Source: Limnoperna fortunei
Lineage: Eukaryota; Mollusca; Bivalvia; Mytilida; Modiolidae
Direction: 5' to 3'
Assembly: GCA_944474755.1 (NCBI GenBank)
Contig: OX104123.1
Location: 14,760,275 to 14,824,274 of the forward strand
DNA: 64,000 bases
Positions 23,301 through 38,300 of the stretch are shown in pieces; within the stretch, counting starts at the first letter, position 1; each line of letters begins with the position of its first letter. The position numbers and the translations under genes are program-made. The notes under the pieces were generated by a model. It saw only the letters and a list, made by a program, of their open reading frames with translations, did no database searches and had not been told where the DNA came from.

Positions 23301-26300
23301 CCACTTGGATAAAGTTGTGCTGATCCGAATTGATCCAAATTGATTCATGGGACACCCCTCTACAGAACTTATCATGATGTCAATAATTACTATACATCTT
23401 TATTCTTTCATGTGGAGCTCATATACTTATCTAAGAAAATTGTTAAAGTACAATACTCTTTGAAAGAACTGAAGTTTGACACCAATTAAAAGTGATTGTT
23501 CATCAAAAAAATTACGATTTCTTATTATGGGCGGTTGTACATTACTTTTCTTCGTTGTTCACTTCCGGTAATTAGTCACATCCGGTAAATAAACAAATGG
23601 CGCGTAATAGATTTGAAAGACGTTAATCATTTGAAAATATGTTAAATACGCATATTGTTTGCCGTTTTTATTGGAATTACACATTAAGTGATAAATTGGT
23701 AGTCTGGGTGAAGTATTTGGACCAGATTTACAAGTATCTTATGTGAACCATCGGGCGACTTAAGGGAAATGACAGGGCGACATCGAATTCGCTTTTGAGA
23801 CGCCTTAGGCCGACTTCAGGTACTAGTAGGGCGACTTTGTCGCCCACTTCGCTCAGTGTGGTGAGCCCTGCTATAGATTAATTTAAATTCCTTCAAAAAG
23901 GCTTTCTATGACTACACTGTAAAAGTGTAAAACAAATGAAAGGAATGAACATGTATTCCATTTGATGACCATATAAAACATCTTAATTTATTAAAAATCT
24001 GAAAAATTAACTTTTAATTTTACATTAATGTATGTAATATACATATGTAACCATGATAAAGAAAAAAAAGATCAATTAAAGTTTTGTTAAGAAATAACAG
24101 TGTCCATTTGCTTTTGATTATTTTCCATGTGATCAAATCCCCAATTTCGTAGACTATTCTCGTTTAATTATTCAAAGTTCAACCAAAACTCTAAACAACT
24201 TGAAGCAATATTTTTAAAATTTATTTTTTTTATCAGAATTATGATAATGCATTCCAACACATTTTGCATTTCAAATTGATTTCTTATATTTAATGTTAAC
24301 AAAGTAGCATAATTCTAACAAGTGCCCATCAGAAGTCCTATCCTAACGCTTATCAGAATTCTGATAAAGAGGGTTCTGTTTTTAACGATTGATAGAAATA
24401 TAGAATATAATTTTGCTTACTGATTTCTGGAAGTACAAGAGCCTCATAGTAGCAGAAAAATAACATAGACTTTTTAATTATCAGAATTCTGATAAAGATG
24501 TCAACTATCACAGTAGGTAAGTTAGCTATACCGAATCTTATCAGAATTCCGATTACGTAGGCATACACTGCCAATCAATAAAATCAGACATTAATTTAAA
24601 TTATCAGAATTCTGATAACAAACTCTCACAGTAAACGAGTTAGCAAAACCGAATATTTTTTTTCGGAATTCTGAAAATCCATTCAATCCGCCATTAACTT
24701 AAATTATCAGAATTCTGACAAACGGCTGTATCTAGTCTTCGTTACCGCCTGGAGTTTGATACAGCCCGGGCTGTAACGGTGATACAGCCTGACCAAAAAG
24801 ACTCGAATTTCCATATATCGCAAAACAAATGCATTTACATATATTGAAAGTTAATTTTGTTTTGTCAACTATTAATCCTGTTTGTTTTCTTATGTGTTCA
24901 ATGAAATAGAAGTAATCGTAACTTGTGTGTAGTCCGTATCAGAATTACGGACATCTAATGGACCAGATACGGACCGTTATCTTGTTAGAGCCCTCGCCTT
25001 TTGCTCGGGCATTAACGGATAAACAGTCCGTATCTGGTCCTTCATCAGTCCGTAATTCTGGATATGGTCCTACATACAAGTTACTATTACACAATTATTT
25101 CATCACTTTTCATATCAATGATGTAACAAACCATTCAATTGGATAATTTGCAGTCTGCATTGTAAGCAACAGTTGATGTGCTTTGGAATAAAAGATTCAG
25201 CCGGGACGTATCAGCAAACGGACTGTATCCAATCTTTTGATACAGCCCGGCTGTATCGGTGATACAGCCTGATCAAAGAGCTGATTCAAATTTCCATGTG
25301 CCACAAACCATGCATGTACATATATTGAAAAGTTCATTTTGTAAACTATTAATCGTATATTTGAAAATTCTTGTTTCCTAGTTCCTTCTTAAACAGTGCG
25401 ATTATTACGTTTAAAAAATTTATATACAGAGATGGATCAAACACAAATGTCTTCATTTAAATTGACGTTTATAAGACAGCACAACGAAACTCAAAAATGC
25501 ACAGAAAAAACAATAAGTGTGAAACCTCTTAAATTAAATTTTTTAGTTGCGGTTTTAGTTGTTAAAATTGATTTATAATGCCATAATTTGCCACAATCAT
25601 ACTTAGTGTTCCTAGTTTCAAATTTATACCCAGGGTGTTGATCAACATTCAAAGATAGCCGCTGTTACTAAAAACAGAACATGGGTGTCAACTCACGTTT
25701 TTCATTAATATCTCAAAAAAAGATTTTGTCACTGTCCTTTGTTGGCTGTTCAGTTTTCTTACATTTTAGTATTACAAACTATGTATTGCAGGGTAATTGA
25801 CAGAAATTAATACATCGTATGCTATGTTCCATCAAATCCAATATAAACAAGCCAAACAACATGTAAAGCTGTATTTATTTATGGATAATCCTTTTTGCAG
25901 ACAGATGAAGAACAACAATTTCAAAAGCTATCAGAATACAAGACTTCAGCAACAGATTTAAAGATATCTGGACCCGGAATGTTCCCAGGCGCATTAAGCA
26001 CTAAAACTTATAATGAGATATATTGATACAGACATTATGAAATATTCCTCTATATTATATATGTTGTGATCAGATGTGTCGTAGTTGAGCGTAAAATAAA
26101 AATACAAATGTGAAAAGTGCACTTTTTAATTTTTACTTGATACTATTTGTAATATTTGAGGCATATATAAATATTCACTCTTAAATCTCGCTTATTGTGC
26201 AGTAATTAAATGCTTAACATCACGGGGCACTGGAATAGTATTCAATAGCATTCCGTTCGAATTGCTTTTAAGTATACACCTGGAAAAAAGTTAAGCAGAC

Positions 26301-29300
26301 TCTAAATATTTAAGTTTTTTTAGTTTATTGTAAATAAAATATAATTTTGGTTATTTTAGTCAGTATTAATTCTTTAATGTATAATTAAAAGGACTTGAGC
26401 GTGAAGGTTGCTCCCTTCATCACGTCCAAAGTGCACTAATTATTTTTTCGTGCAACATATCGGTATTTAAATCCCGAATTTCTAATTGCCTAGTTATTTA
26501 AAGTAAGCATTGCAAGGAGGCGGATATCAGAAGCACAGAGATGGCAAATCATCGACATGCATTCCACTGTTATGTATTACAAGGCAATAGGACGTCAGCT
26601 TGGCTATCTGTATACAGTCATTAGTCGTTTGGTCAGAAAACACGCTGCCACGCAATATGTTAAAGACCGTTCCCGACTTGGTCGACCATCTGTGACAACC
26701 CAAAGTGGATAGGAGCCTTGGTAGGTTGGTTAGGCGAAATCCGTTTGCAGCAAGCACCTGTCTCAAGCAACAATGGTTACCTGGGCGTAATCAGTCAGCC
26801 AGAAAAGTACGAAATCTTATTAAAGCTGCAGGATTGAGGTCATGGAGAGTCATTAAACGCCCAATGCTTGATAATCGCCATCGCAGGGACATGTTGGCCT
26901 GGTATAGAGCAAGACAAAATGGAACCTTAGAACCTGGCGGCGAATACACTGGTCAGATAAGAGCTGATTCTTACTCCATGTAACTGATGGGCGAATCCGT
27001 GTTTGGAGGCATCAAAACACAGCTTACACACCAAGAAACGTTCCAACAGTGCCTTTTGGTGGGGCTCAGTTATGGTGTGGGGCTGTATCTCAAATGATTG
27101 GATCTGGTAACAATCTCTGGCAACCTTAATGGCGAAAAGTACACCCGGGAAGTGCTTTCACCTGTAGTTGTGCCTCATTTTGAAAACCACCTGTTAGAGT
27201 CAAGACCTGTTTTCATAGATGACAACGCTAGACCTCATCGATCCAGGGCAGTAAGGGCATATCCAGAGAACGAAGCTGCGACCACTCTTCTGCGGTCTGC
27301 AAGAAGTCCAAAATCCACCCAATAGAGCATCTGTGGGATCAATTGGGTAGGCAATTACATGCTCCTGAACCTCCTCAACAGAACTTGCAACATTTAGAAG
27401 CTCAATTACACCGGGAATGGCGACAGATAACGCTTCAACTAATTAGACGCCTTACTGGCAGTATGCGACGTAGGGTTGCAGCTGTCATTCATGCTAATGG
27501 TGGATATACCTGATGTTGACCCTTCGACGGCTAAGTATCAATTTGGTGTTTATAAATGACGTTTTCAAGTGTAATTGGACAATTAAATAACAGTTTGGAG
27601 CTTTCGGTGACAATGCTTTTTAAAGACTACGTGAAAGAGCAAGACCGTCCATTTTTTGATGAAATGATATGTAAATAAAATAATGAGTTTTTTTGTTAAA
27701 ATAATGTTTCATTGTACCCAGCAATGCATATATATTTTTTGTTCGCTATACAAATGAAAAACGAAGGGCAGTCCAATATTAGTCAAAAGGTGTTCGAATA
27801 TATATGACTTGAAAAAACTAGCGGGTGCTTAACTTGTTTCCAGGTGTATATTACATTGGATCTGATAAAAAATTCGTCAAAAAAGTTTTATTTTGCATAT
27901 CAGTCTTATCAGAATTCAGATAACGCATTCTGAAATATTTTGTCAGAATTCTGATAAGACTTATTTATATGCAAAGTAAAACTTTCTTAGAGAATTTTTA
28001 TCAGAATTCTGACAAGACTTATATTCAAGGTAAAACGCGATTGGGAGATTAATTTTTAACAGATTTCTGATAAGACTTGTATTCAAAGTAAAACTCGATT
28101 GGAGAATTTTTAACATAATTCTGATAAGACTTATATTCAAAGTAAAACTCGATGATTGGAGAATTTTAACAGAATTCTGTGAAGAATCATAAAAATAACA
28201 ATTTTTTGCTGAAGTTTGAAAACCTATAGGACAGTAGTCTTCAATGTGTTATAGCAATATCGATTAATATATCCTTTCAATATTTATTTATATACATCGT
28301 TTCAATAAATATATCCTTAAGGATTTGCTATTTGTTAAGATTTTGTTTAATAATAGTACATTACTTCACATCGTTTTCTGCAGTCCTCTATGATTTGATC
28401 ATATGGAAATGATCATACACAACTGGAAGCTGTTAAATTTGAGTGGAAATTGATATATAATTCACATAGTAGAACAAAATTAAAGAATTATACTTTCCTG
28501 ACACTTGTCACTCCTTCAACAGATAACTGTTTCAAACTCAAAAAAAATGAAATACTGAAACAGAAATAAAAAAATGGATCAAACTAATTCAAGGTAAGAT
28601 TAACCAGATTGTCTCTCATAATACTACAAACCCCACCCCACCCCCCCAAACTGGTAATACACAATAGTTTTCCTATTATTTAAAAAATAACAAGAAATTA
28701 TTTGTTTATAATACATTTTAAAAATTCATTTAACAATTCATTCAAAATAACAATTTAAAAAAAAGACTTGTTAAGGCAACTAAAATGGTTCATCAAATAG
28801 TTAAATGAACTGTTACAGTTTTTGGCATTGTGAATATGATACTATATCACTGACAGACAGTCAAGGGTAATACAATTTGCCATTTTATATATAAACAGTC
28901 TGGTTAAAACTGTTCACCTTTAATTTAAATACTCACTCATGTCTATATTACTTTAGTTTTCAAAAAGTAAACATGTGTTTCCTTTTTCAAGTATCTAAAA
29001 ATAGATGGGATTATCCAAGTTTACCTGTGCCGTTTGTACACAAAAACGCTAAATAAACATTACTTACACGATTATAAATTGAGATTTCTTAAAATTTAAA
29101 TTATTTGAGTTAAAAATATACATTATTGCGCTCATTAAAACTAAATATAAAGCTAAAGTGTAAAACTTACCCAATGACCTAGTTAATGTCAACCATTTTA
29201 ATTTTGGAGACAAAAATCGGCAAAGGTCACGGAAGATCATTTGAAAGAGAAACAATAAGCCGGGCTTTTGATCGAAAAGAAACTTTGTAAAAATGAAAAA

Positions 29301-32300
29301 CAATAGCCACTTTTTACGTTAGTATGCTTTTCTTTTTTGAAACTAATGATTTTAGGGAAAATCCATCATTGATTTTCAGAAAATCCATTTATTTAGGTAC
29401 TTCCCAGGTAAATATCAACAAGAAAAATATATTATTAGAAACTAGAGTAAACAGCGCATTCATTGGTGGTTATAAAAAAGAAACAAAACCATTGGCTCAT
29501 ATGTTCTTTTCACGATGTAACGCCTGTAGCAAAATATCCAGTGACGTCACATCATAAGAACACGGACTCGTACACGACACACTATTTTCTACGAAGCCTC
29601 AATAGAAAACAAAATCGAATTATAAAAACATTTTTATATCAACAAAGAAAATAAAGTCTACACAATTCATCCATGTAATTTTTATTTGAATACACATAGA
29701 AATAAATTAAATACAGCAAGATAAATGTGCATTGTCTACCAATGAAATTTCCAGTAAGAAACGTCATGACGTTGGAGTCCCTACCTGAGGAGAAGCCAAA
29801 CTTACTCCTAATAAAAGCTAAATATCACAAAAATATATGACTTTTTCTCTTAAAACCAGCCATTATGTAGTAAAATTGCCCATTGTACCATTTTAACAAA
29901 CAGAACAGACTTGTCAGAGATCAATCTGGGCAGCACCTTGAGACAATTGCCACTTTGAAACTGAAAATGGGGCACTGAGATTATACAAATGCAATAAGAT
30001 TAAACATTAAGTTAAGAATTGGTGTGCTGTCTGTGAAAATGAAGCATCACAATTTTCAAAAGTCATCAGTCTAAATATTTGGATTAGTTGACAATTGTAT
30101 CCCATGCAGCCCTATCTATTTCTCATGTAATCAACTACAAACCAGATCTACATCAATGCAATTGTTTCATTGGTCAATTATTATAGTAAAAATCGTAGCT
30201 AGCTTAAATGTTAAAAAACAAACATATATTAGTCATACAAACCATATTTTTTTAAATTATATAAATACTTAATACCTCAGAATAAATTTTTGAAAATTGA
30301 TGCAAAACAACAAACTTTTAGTGGCCTTGTTATAAATGAGAATGGTGCAAATAACAATACTGTGGTGACTGCTGGCTCCGATTCCTCAACAAGCTGGCGG
30401 TTATATGAAAATGTCCGTCAAGTTGGTTAGTGCTTTATGGATCCTAAGCTACAATAGAGAAATCGGAAAAAGTATTGCACAATATGCTGTTATCTTGGTA
30501 TGAATAATGAGATGTCAGTTGGAAACAACAATTTCTAAACATCAACAGAACATATATCCCAGGCCCCTGGAACAAATGTGGCTTTAGGTTTTTTATATCC
30601 TAATTTGACTACATTAATTCTAAGCTGGTTCTGCCTTTATATCAGTTTTTCAGTCATCAGTTTGAATGTGAAAAAAAAGTTTAAAGAAAAAAACAGTTCC
30701 ACCTTGGACCTGCAGGATGCCACTGATATGAAGGTTGATCACTGATTACATGTATTACTTGTTTGATGACCTATTTAGTAGATTTTGTATCTGAATCCGC
30801 TTTCCATAGTCCATATACATACCAGTAATTATCTCTCTTTTGATTTCTTGTATGAAGTTGAAATTAACTTTTTTTTGTCAACGACTCAATTGTGTCTGTC
30901 CTCATGATTTTGTGCCCTTGGGTCCAAAAATCGGACAGATTTAAAATATTCAGTAGACCTGAAGTTTTGTGGTGAATATAACCTGGAAACCTTCTTTTTG
31001 CAGGATTACCAGCACAGAAGCCGGAATTTATGTTTGGACCTAAAAATAAGAGGAGGCAGAAAGCTACAGATTCTGACTCCGATGAGGAATGGAAGCCAAA
31101 CTATAAAAAAGATAGAAGAAATGATGGTAAATGTTAAATGGCTATAGCACATCCTATCAGTTTCAGTTGTTTCCAGTAACAACTGTATTGAGATGGTGTG
31201 CAAATGAATACCACTTAGTTACCATAGTTATACCTTTCAATATGACACAGTTTTAATTAATGTTGCTTCTACATACTTGTCATATGCTTTTAATCCTCAG
31301 GTATTTAAGTTTTGCTGGATGCACTATTTCAAGAGCATGTTTTTAACACAAAGTACTTTTCTTACGGAATAATTTTATTGAGGGCTTTTGAATTTGAATT
31401 TCGAGGCTAATAGCTGGTTTTGTGATAGGTAATATGCAACACTAATCCTTTTATGTAATTTTATATTTAAAATACACTTATAAAATATTTAATAATGCCA
31501 GTAATAAACATCATTTATTTCAATGTACTATTTAAGAAATAATTCAAACAGGCTGTGGTTTATCATTGTTTTACAATGGGGTGACCATTTATGTCGTATT
31601 ATTGTATCACGAGCGACAGCGAGGGATAAAATAACGACAAATTGTCATTCTGTTGTAAAAAAAATGATAAACCACAGCCTGCATGAATTATTTCTATTCT
31701 AATAAGACAATTACGGTACATTTATAATATTTTCGTACCTATAGAAAACAACATTTCCGCCATAAACTGGCTGTTCCGTCAGTGTTACAATATTTTGCAA
31801 CGGATAATGATAGCATGTGTCGCTATTTATAAGAGTTATATGTCATACGCAATAGCTTTTCGGTGGGAGTTACAGTTTTGTAATTGGAACAGCCATTTAA
31901 AACACGCCCTCTTCAGTGCGTGTTGCTCATAGATAAATCATTTTTTTACCACATTTGTGGTCTCAAAGCCTTTAAAGCACGTCATATTAGAATTAGTAAT
32001 TCTATATCAAAAAAGTGTATAATACAACATTGTTCCCCTCCCATCTAATTTTATTAAAAATGCTCTTAACCATCTACTATGATTAATTCTTCAACTATTA
32101 TTCTCTAACTTCTAACTTCTATTCCAGTGACCTAGAGTTGAATTCCAGATGCTCTTTTTATTACAAAAGCTGTAAAAACTGACAGATGAAACTTGACGAC
32201 AAAATTGTTAACTTGGAACCTTTTCCGTTTCAGGATTACCAGCACAGAAGCCAGAATTTATGTCTAGACCTGGGAAAAAGAGGAAGCAGAAAGCTACAAA

Positions 32301-35300
32301 TTCTGACTCGGATGAGGAATGGAAACCAAGCTGTGAAAGGGCTAAAACAAATGCAGGTAAGAAAGCAAATCATTAATACAAGCTATCCCAGACACAAATA
32401 TATGGGGGACTGCAATCATTTATTGGCTAGGTCGTAGTCCAGTGACCTATAGTTAAACGTCTTGTTCTAGTGAAACACCAGGTACTGTAATAGATTAATA
32501 TCTGAAGCAGACTTGTAAACAAAGGGACAAGAGTTTTGCAATCAAATTTGTGCAAAGTGGAGTAAATAGACACAAAAATCTAAATCCTTGGTTAAGTTTT
32601 TAGGCTTGAATGTTGATGCAAGTGATCTTGTTTACCTCTGAATCTATAAATTCCAGGGCTTTTCAGAGTGTTTCTGGGAATTGCCATTTCAGCTTGATTT
32701 GGAAAAGGTTGCTAATAACCAAAACAGTATTTATAGATCATAATAAAAGATTGCTGTTTGTAACAACTTTTATTGATCGAAATAGCCATTTTTTTTTTGG
32801 CTCTGAAAGCATCCACCAATCTCTAAATTTTTCAGCTGAAAGTTTAATTTTTCCTTCAATATGGATACCCATGTTTTCATTGCTGTCCATAGTGTGTTAT
32901 AAACAGGTTGTTTTATTTTATTTATGATGGTAGCCTATAAAACCAAGAATTAAATTATGATGGTCGTCGGTCCATGTGTTCGTTTTATCCTTTAGATATT
33001 AATGGCTTCATGTTGAGTGGTCTCCCTGTTCATCAAAAGATTTTCAGGTAAAAACGAACTTGGTTCTATTCCAGAAAAAATATACCCCCCAGGACAGGAT
33101 GCCTTTGATAAGATAATGTGTAGGTGGGCAGTAAAATTCCATATTGAAATTTATTGTGGTAAATTTTAATTTAAATCTATTGTTGGTACCCCTTAATTTC
33201 AAGTGCATTCTGCCCCTGGAGAAATTTTTGTCTGGAATAGCCCTTAACAATTCAATGAACTTAAACACTAATAATTCATATCTGTTTTATGAAAATCTTA
33301 AATATTTTTGTTTTAAAATTGTTTTTTTTTTAATAACAGTTGTCTGTAAATTTGAATACTGAACAATCAATCATTGAATAATTTGATAGTTTTGTTTTGT
33401 TTTATTTTCCACATGTTGAGTGCATACTACCAAACTGGGAAGGGAGACTACTCAACCAGAAACGAATAATATCTAAACACAAAACACTTTCACACACTCA
33501 CACTAAAGGAAAACGAACACAATAATGCCTCCTCTATATTTTCCTTTTTATTCATCATACCGATCACCATCAAAATTCAATTCTAGGTTTGGTGTACCAC
33601 CACTGTTAATAAGATTCATTCACATACGACCCCAGTATGCAAAAAATATAAATTGCCGTCCTGGGGTGGGGGGAGGGGCGGGTAGTATTTTCTAGAAAAG
33701 CCCTTAGACTCTAGAGTTAACTTGTATGTAGTAAACTAGCTATGTATAGCTCAGAATTTGTCTCTATTTTTATCTGGGTTTAAAATGTTACTCTTTTTAG
33801 CTCACCTGGACCGAAGGTCCATGTGAGCTATTGCTATCACTTGGCGTCTGTCGTCCGTCGTCTGTCGTCCGTCGTAAACTTTTTCAAAAATCTTCTCCTC
33901 TGAAACCACTGGGCCAATTTTTTTCAAACTTGGCCACAATCATCCTTAGGGTTCCTAGTTTCAAGTTTGTACCCAGGGTGTTGATCAACAGACAAATATG
34001 GCTGCTGTTACTAAAAATAGAACATGGGGGTCAACACAGGTTTTTGATCATTATCTAAAAAACTATAATAGCTATAGAGAAAACAGTTACTTCAAATTGA
34101 TCAGCACATTAAGTTCTACAATAGTTGCTATTAGTGCGAAGTTGTGTATTGGCTTCTTGTAGGAGTTATTGCCCTTTTTTGACGATTTTTGACCAAATTT
34201 TTGGTATTTACAATATAACCTGAAAAATATACGAGGTAGAGTGAAACTGTAAATGGCAAAAATGATCAGCAATAAAAGCCCTACAATTCACTTGATTGGT
34301 CTGAAATTGTCAGATGACTCCTTATAGGAGTTATTGCCCTTAAATGGCAATTTTTTATGAAATTTTCTGTTTTTGTCCTGTAACTTGAAAACTATAGCAG
34401 CTAGATTGAAACTGTAAATTGCACAAATGAGCAGCAATAAACACCCTATAATTCACTGTATTAGTCTGAAATTGTCGGATGACTCCTTATAGGAGTTATT
34501 GCCCTTAAATGGCAATTTTTTATGAAATTTTCCATTTGAAAACTATAGCAGCTAGATTGAAACTGTAAATTGCACAAATGATCAGCAATAAAGACCCTAC
34601 AATTCACTTGATTGGTCTTAAATTGTCAGATGACTCCTTATATGAGTTATTGCCCTTAAATGGTAATTTTTTATGAAATTGTCCGTTTTTGTCCTGTAAC
34701 TTTAAAACTATAACAGCTAGAGTAAAACTGTAAATAGCAAAAATGATCAACAATACAAGCCCTACAATTCACTGTATTAGTCTGAAATTGTCAGATGACT
34801 CCTTATAGGAGTTATTGCCCATAAATGGCAATTTTTTATGACATTTTCCGTTTTGTCCTGTAACTTGAAAACTATAGCAGCTAGATTGAAACTGTAAATT
34901 GCACAAATGATAATCAATAAAGACCATACAATTCACTTGATTGATCTGAAATTGTCTGACAACTCCATAAATAAGTTATTGCCCATAAATGACAATTTTT
35001 TATGAAATTTTCTGTTTTTGTCCTGTAACTTAAAAACTGTAACAGCTAGAGTGAAACTGTTAATAGCAAAACTGATCAGCAATACAAGCCTTACAAATTT
35101 TGTTTTAAGTCTGAAATTGTCAGATGACTCCTTATAGGAGTTATTGCCCTTAAATGGTAATTTTTTATGAAATTTTCCGTTTTTGTCCTGTAACTTAAAA
35201 ACTGTAACAGCTAGAGTGAAACTGTAAATTGCACAAATGATCAGCAATAGAAGCCCTACAAATGATTGCTTAGTCCAAAAATTGCAAGATGGCTCTTTAT

Positions 35301-38300
35301 AGGAGTTGTTGCCCTTTCATTATGAATTTGGACATATGAACAGTTTTTTAATTATAAATAAGTCTATAACACACCTATTAGTAGAGTAAAACTGTAATTT
35401 CTAAAGTACCCTAAAGGACAATGCCTAAAAACCATTTAATTTTCAGAAATTGTCGATGGCACCTTATAGGAGTTATTGTATTTAACAAATTTTTTGATGA
35501 AATGTTTAGTTTTTGCACAGTAACTTAAAAGCTATAACAACTAGACTGAAACTGTTAATTTCAAAAATTTTAATATAGTCATTTGGATTCCAGGTGAGCG
35601 ATTACAGGCTCCTGGGAGCCTCTAGTTTCAATTGAACAGGTAATTATCTCCTTAGGTACAAGTCTGCTTTATAAAACTAAAACTGAGGAGCCAATCCAAG
35701 TTTTTCATTTAAGAGGACGGAGAATGTTTTCAACATTAAAACAGTTTAATGAAATATATGCTTGAAGAGGAAGATGTTGTTTTACTTTCAAACAAAACTA
35801 GTAAATATAAAAGTGTTCTATGTTATTTTTTAGCCCAGATACCAACATTTAGCCTAAAATCAAAAAATTTGAAGAAGCGAGATAGAAATTGTGAAAATAC
35901 TACTGGTCAGGTAATGACTGTATTTTAATTAATAAATTTAGAAGCTCAGAAATAATACACATGGACCAGCCCTCAAAGTAGCATTTTATTGATTGATTGG
36001 ATGTTTGCTTTACGTCCAGACAGCAGTATTTCAGCTATAATTATGACGGGAACAAGTTAACAAACAATACATCAATTGAAAAAGGGGTGGGATGGGACAC
36101 AGGGAACACAGTTTTGACTGCCACTGGAAAAGTACAGAGTATTGGGTAATGTTGGAGAATTAAGCCTTTTGTAGTGGCTGCAATGAATCTACTGTTTTTC
36201 TAAATCTACAAAAGGGATCTGTATCGTGCAAGGAGCGTAGCACTCTCCAAAAACTTTACCCACTATGGTCAGTGGCCAGGCTTTCTGTATTATGACCTGA
36301 CAACCCCCAATGAGAGAGTCTCCCCTGTCCACAACTCGGGGACGCCCAGGGCTGCTCTGTGGGTCGAGCACTGGTAACCGTCCCAGTATGGTCCCAGAAG
36401 TAGCATTTTTTATCAGGTGGCCTATTGTCCACTTAAGCTTAAAATTTCACTGGCCTGCTACAAATTTTAATAAGCCATAAAACAAGTTGCATTGTGTTAA
36501 AATATTTGTTAATTGTTTTCTCCTTATATCACAAATTTTCTCAAGTGATCTTTGTAAAGTAGAGAAAATCGGCAACTTTTTATTGATTTTTAGTCACTGA
36601 TATGCAAATTTGCTCAACCGGCAGGTGACTGTTTCAGTATACTAAATAAAGGGCTGTGGACTAAACTAAGTTTAAAGATAGATGTAGGTATAATTATAAA
36701 ATATTTATATTTATTGGAAAGGAAGACCTTGTAATTATCCTTAGAATCATATTTCATAATAGAATTCAGAGTTTTATTTAAACTGTTAGGAAAAGATATC
36801 TGAAAGAAGTATTGAAGTGAAACCAGCACACAGATATCCTCAAAGACAACTGCCTCCTACTAATTACATGTACCTAGAAGTTCCAGATGATGATGAATTT
36901 GTTTGTAAGTGGACACTTGTCAGATATGTTGTGTTAACATTTGACATTTTGCTTTAAATTGTATCTGTTGAGTAAAGTCATAGGTTAATCAAATTTGTTT
37001 TATAGTCCAAATATGATAGCTAATATGAATACTTTTTATACCCCCCCGCTTAAAAAGCGGGGGGTATATAGTGTTCATGGTGTCCGTCTGTCCATCCATT
37101 ACACTTTCTCTTATGTGCAACTCCTCCTACACCACTGAAATTTGATGAAACTTACACAGAATCTTTGTCACATAGTGCCATTGTGCAGGAAATATTTAAG
37201 ATTTTGATCGGAATGATATTTGGGGTTTCCCATAGAAAAACATGGACTGTCATTGACACAAGGGGATACCCATTTCTTATGTGCGACTCCTCCAAAACCA
37301 CTGAATGGAATTTGATGAAACTTACACAGAATGTTGTCACATATTGCCATTGTGCACTAGATATTAAACATTTTGATTGCAATGATATTTGGGGTTTCCC
37401 ATACAAAAACATGGACTTTGTCATGGACATAAGGGATACCCATCTCTTATGTGCAACTTATTTCTTATGTGAAACTTACACAGAATCCATGTCACGTGGT
37501 GCCATTGTGCAGGAGATATTTAACATTTTGATCGGAATGATATTTGGGGTTTCCATAGAAAAACATGGACCGTCATTGACATAAGGGGATACCCATCTCT
37601 TATGTGCAACTCCTCCTACACCACTGAATGGTATTTGATGAAACTTACACAGAATCCATGTCACATAGTGCCATTGTGCAGGAGATATTTAACATTTTGA
37701 TCGGAATGATATTTGGGGTTTCCCATAGAAAAGCATGGACTATGCATGGAAATAAGGGGATACCCATCTTTTATTTGCAACTCCTCCTACACCACTGAAT
37801 GGAATTTGTTGAAACTTACACAGAATCTTGGTCACATATTGCCATTGTGCACTGGATATTTAACATTTTGATCAGAATATTATTGGAGGTTTCCCATAGA
37901 AAAACATGGACTTTGTCATTGACATAGGGGATGCCATTCTTTGGGGGATAGGGGATGGTTACGTGTTTTATCTGCAACTTGGCCTTCACGTTTAACTAGA
38001 TAAAGTTTCAATTTCATAATTAAGAACACCTGAATTTTCAAAGTAATTGTGAAGCGGGGGGTATCAATGGTTAGCATTGCTCACAGGTTTTTTTACTCTA
38101 GTTTTATTTAGTCACCTGTCGTCTGACCTTGACCTCAGTTGCATTTTCCAGTGTCTATGTTAAATTTTTTGGATTTCGACAGTTCCTCTGTAACCATACA
38201 TAGTAGTGTTACAATATTTGGTATACATTCTTCACGAAAGTTGCAAATAATGTGCACGACATTCAGTCTGGCTACCCGAATCCACCTGCCTGACCGAACA

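Noticed and set aside
26527..26766. Minus-strand open frame in the Tc1 element
   Set aside because: Shadow of the transposase N-terminal region, which reads on the plus strand.
34933..35247. 104-codon minus-strand open frame
   Set aside because: Internally repetitive because it lies across the 165-bp tandem units; not a gene.
37165..37664. Overlapping open frames of 60-139 codons on both strands
   Set aside because: They are translations of the tandem core of the repeat element at 37037-38090. Similar frames recur with each unit and resemble no protein.
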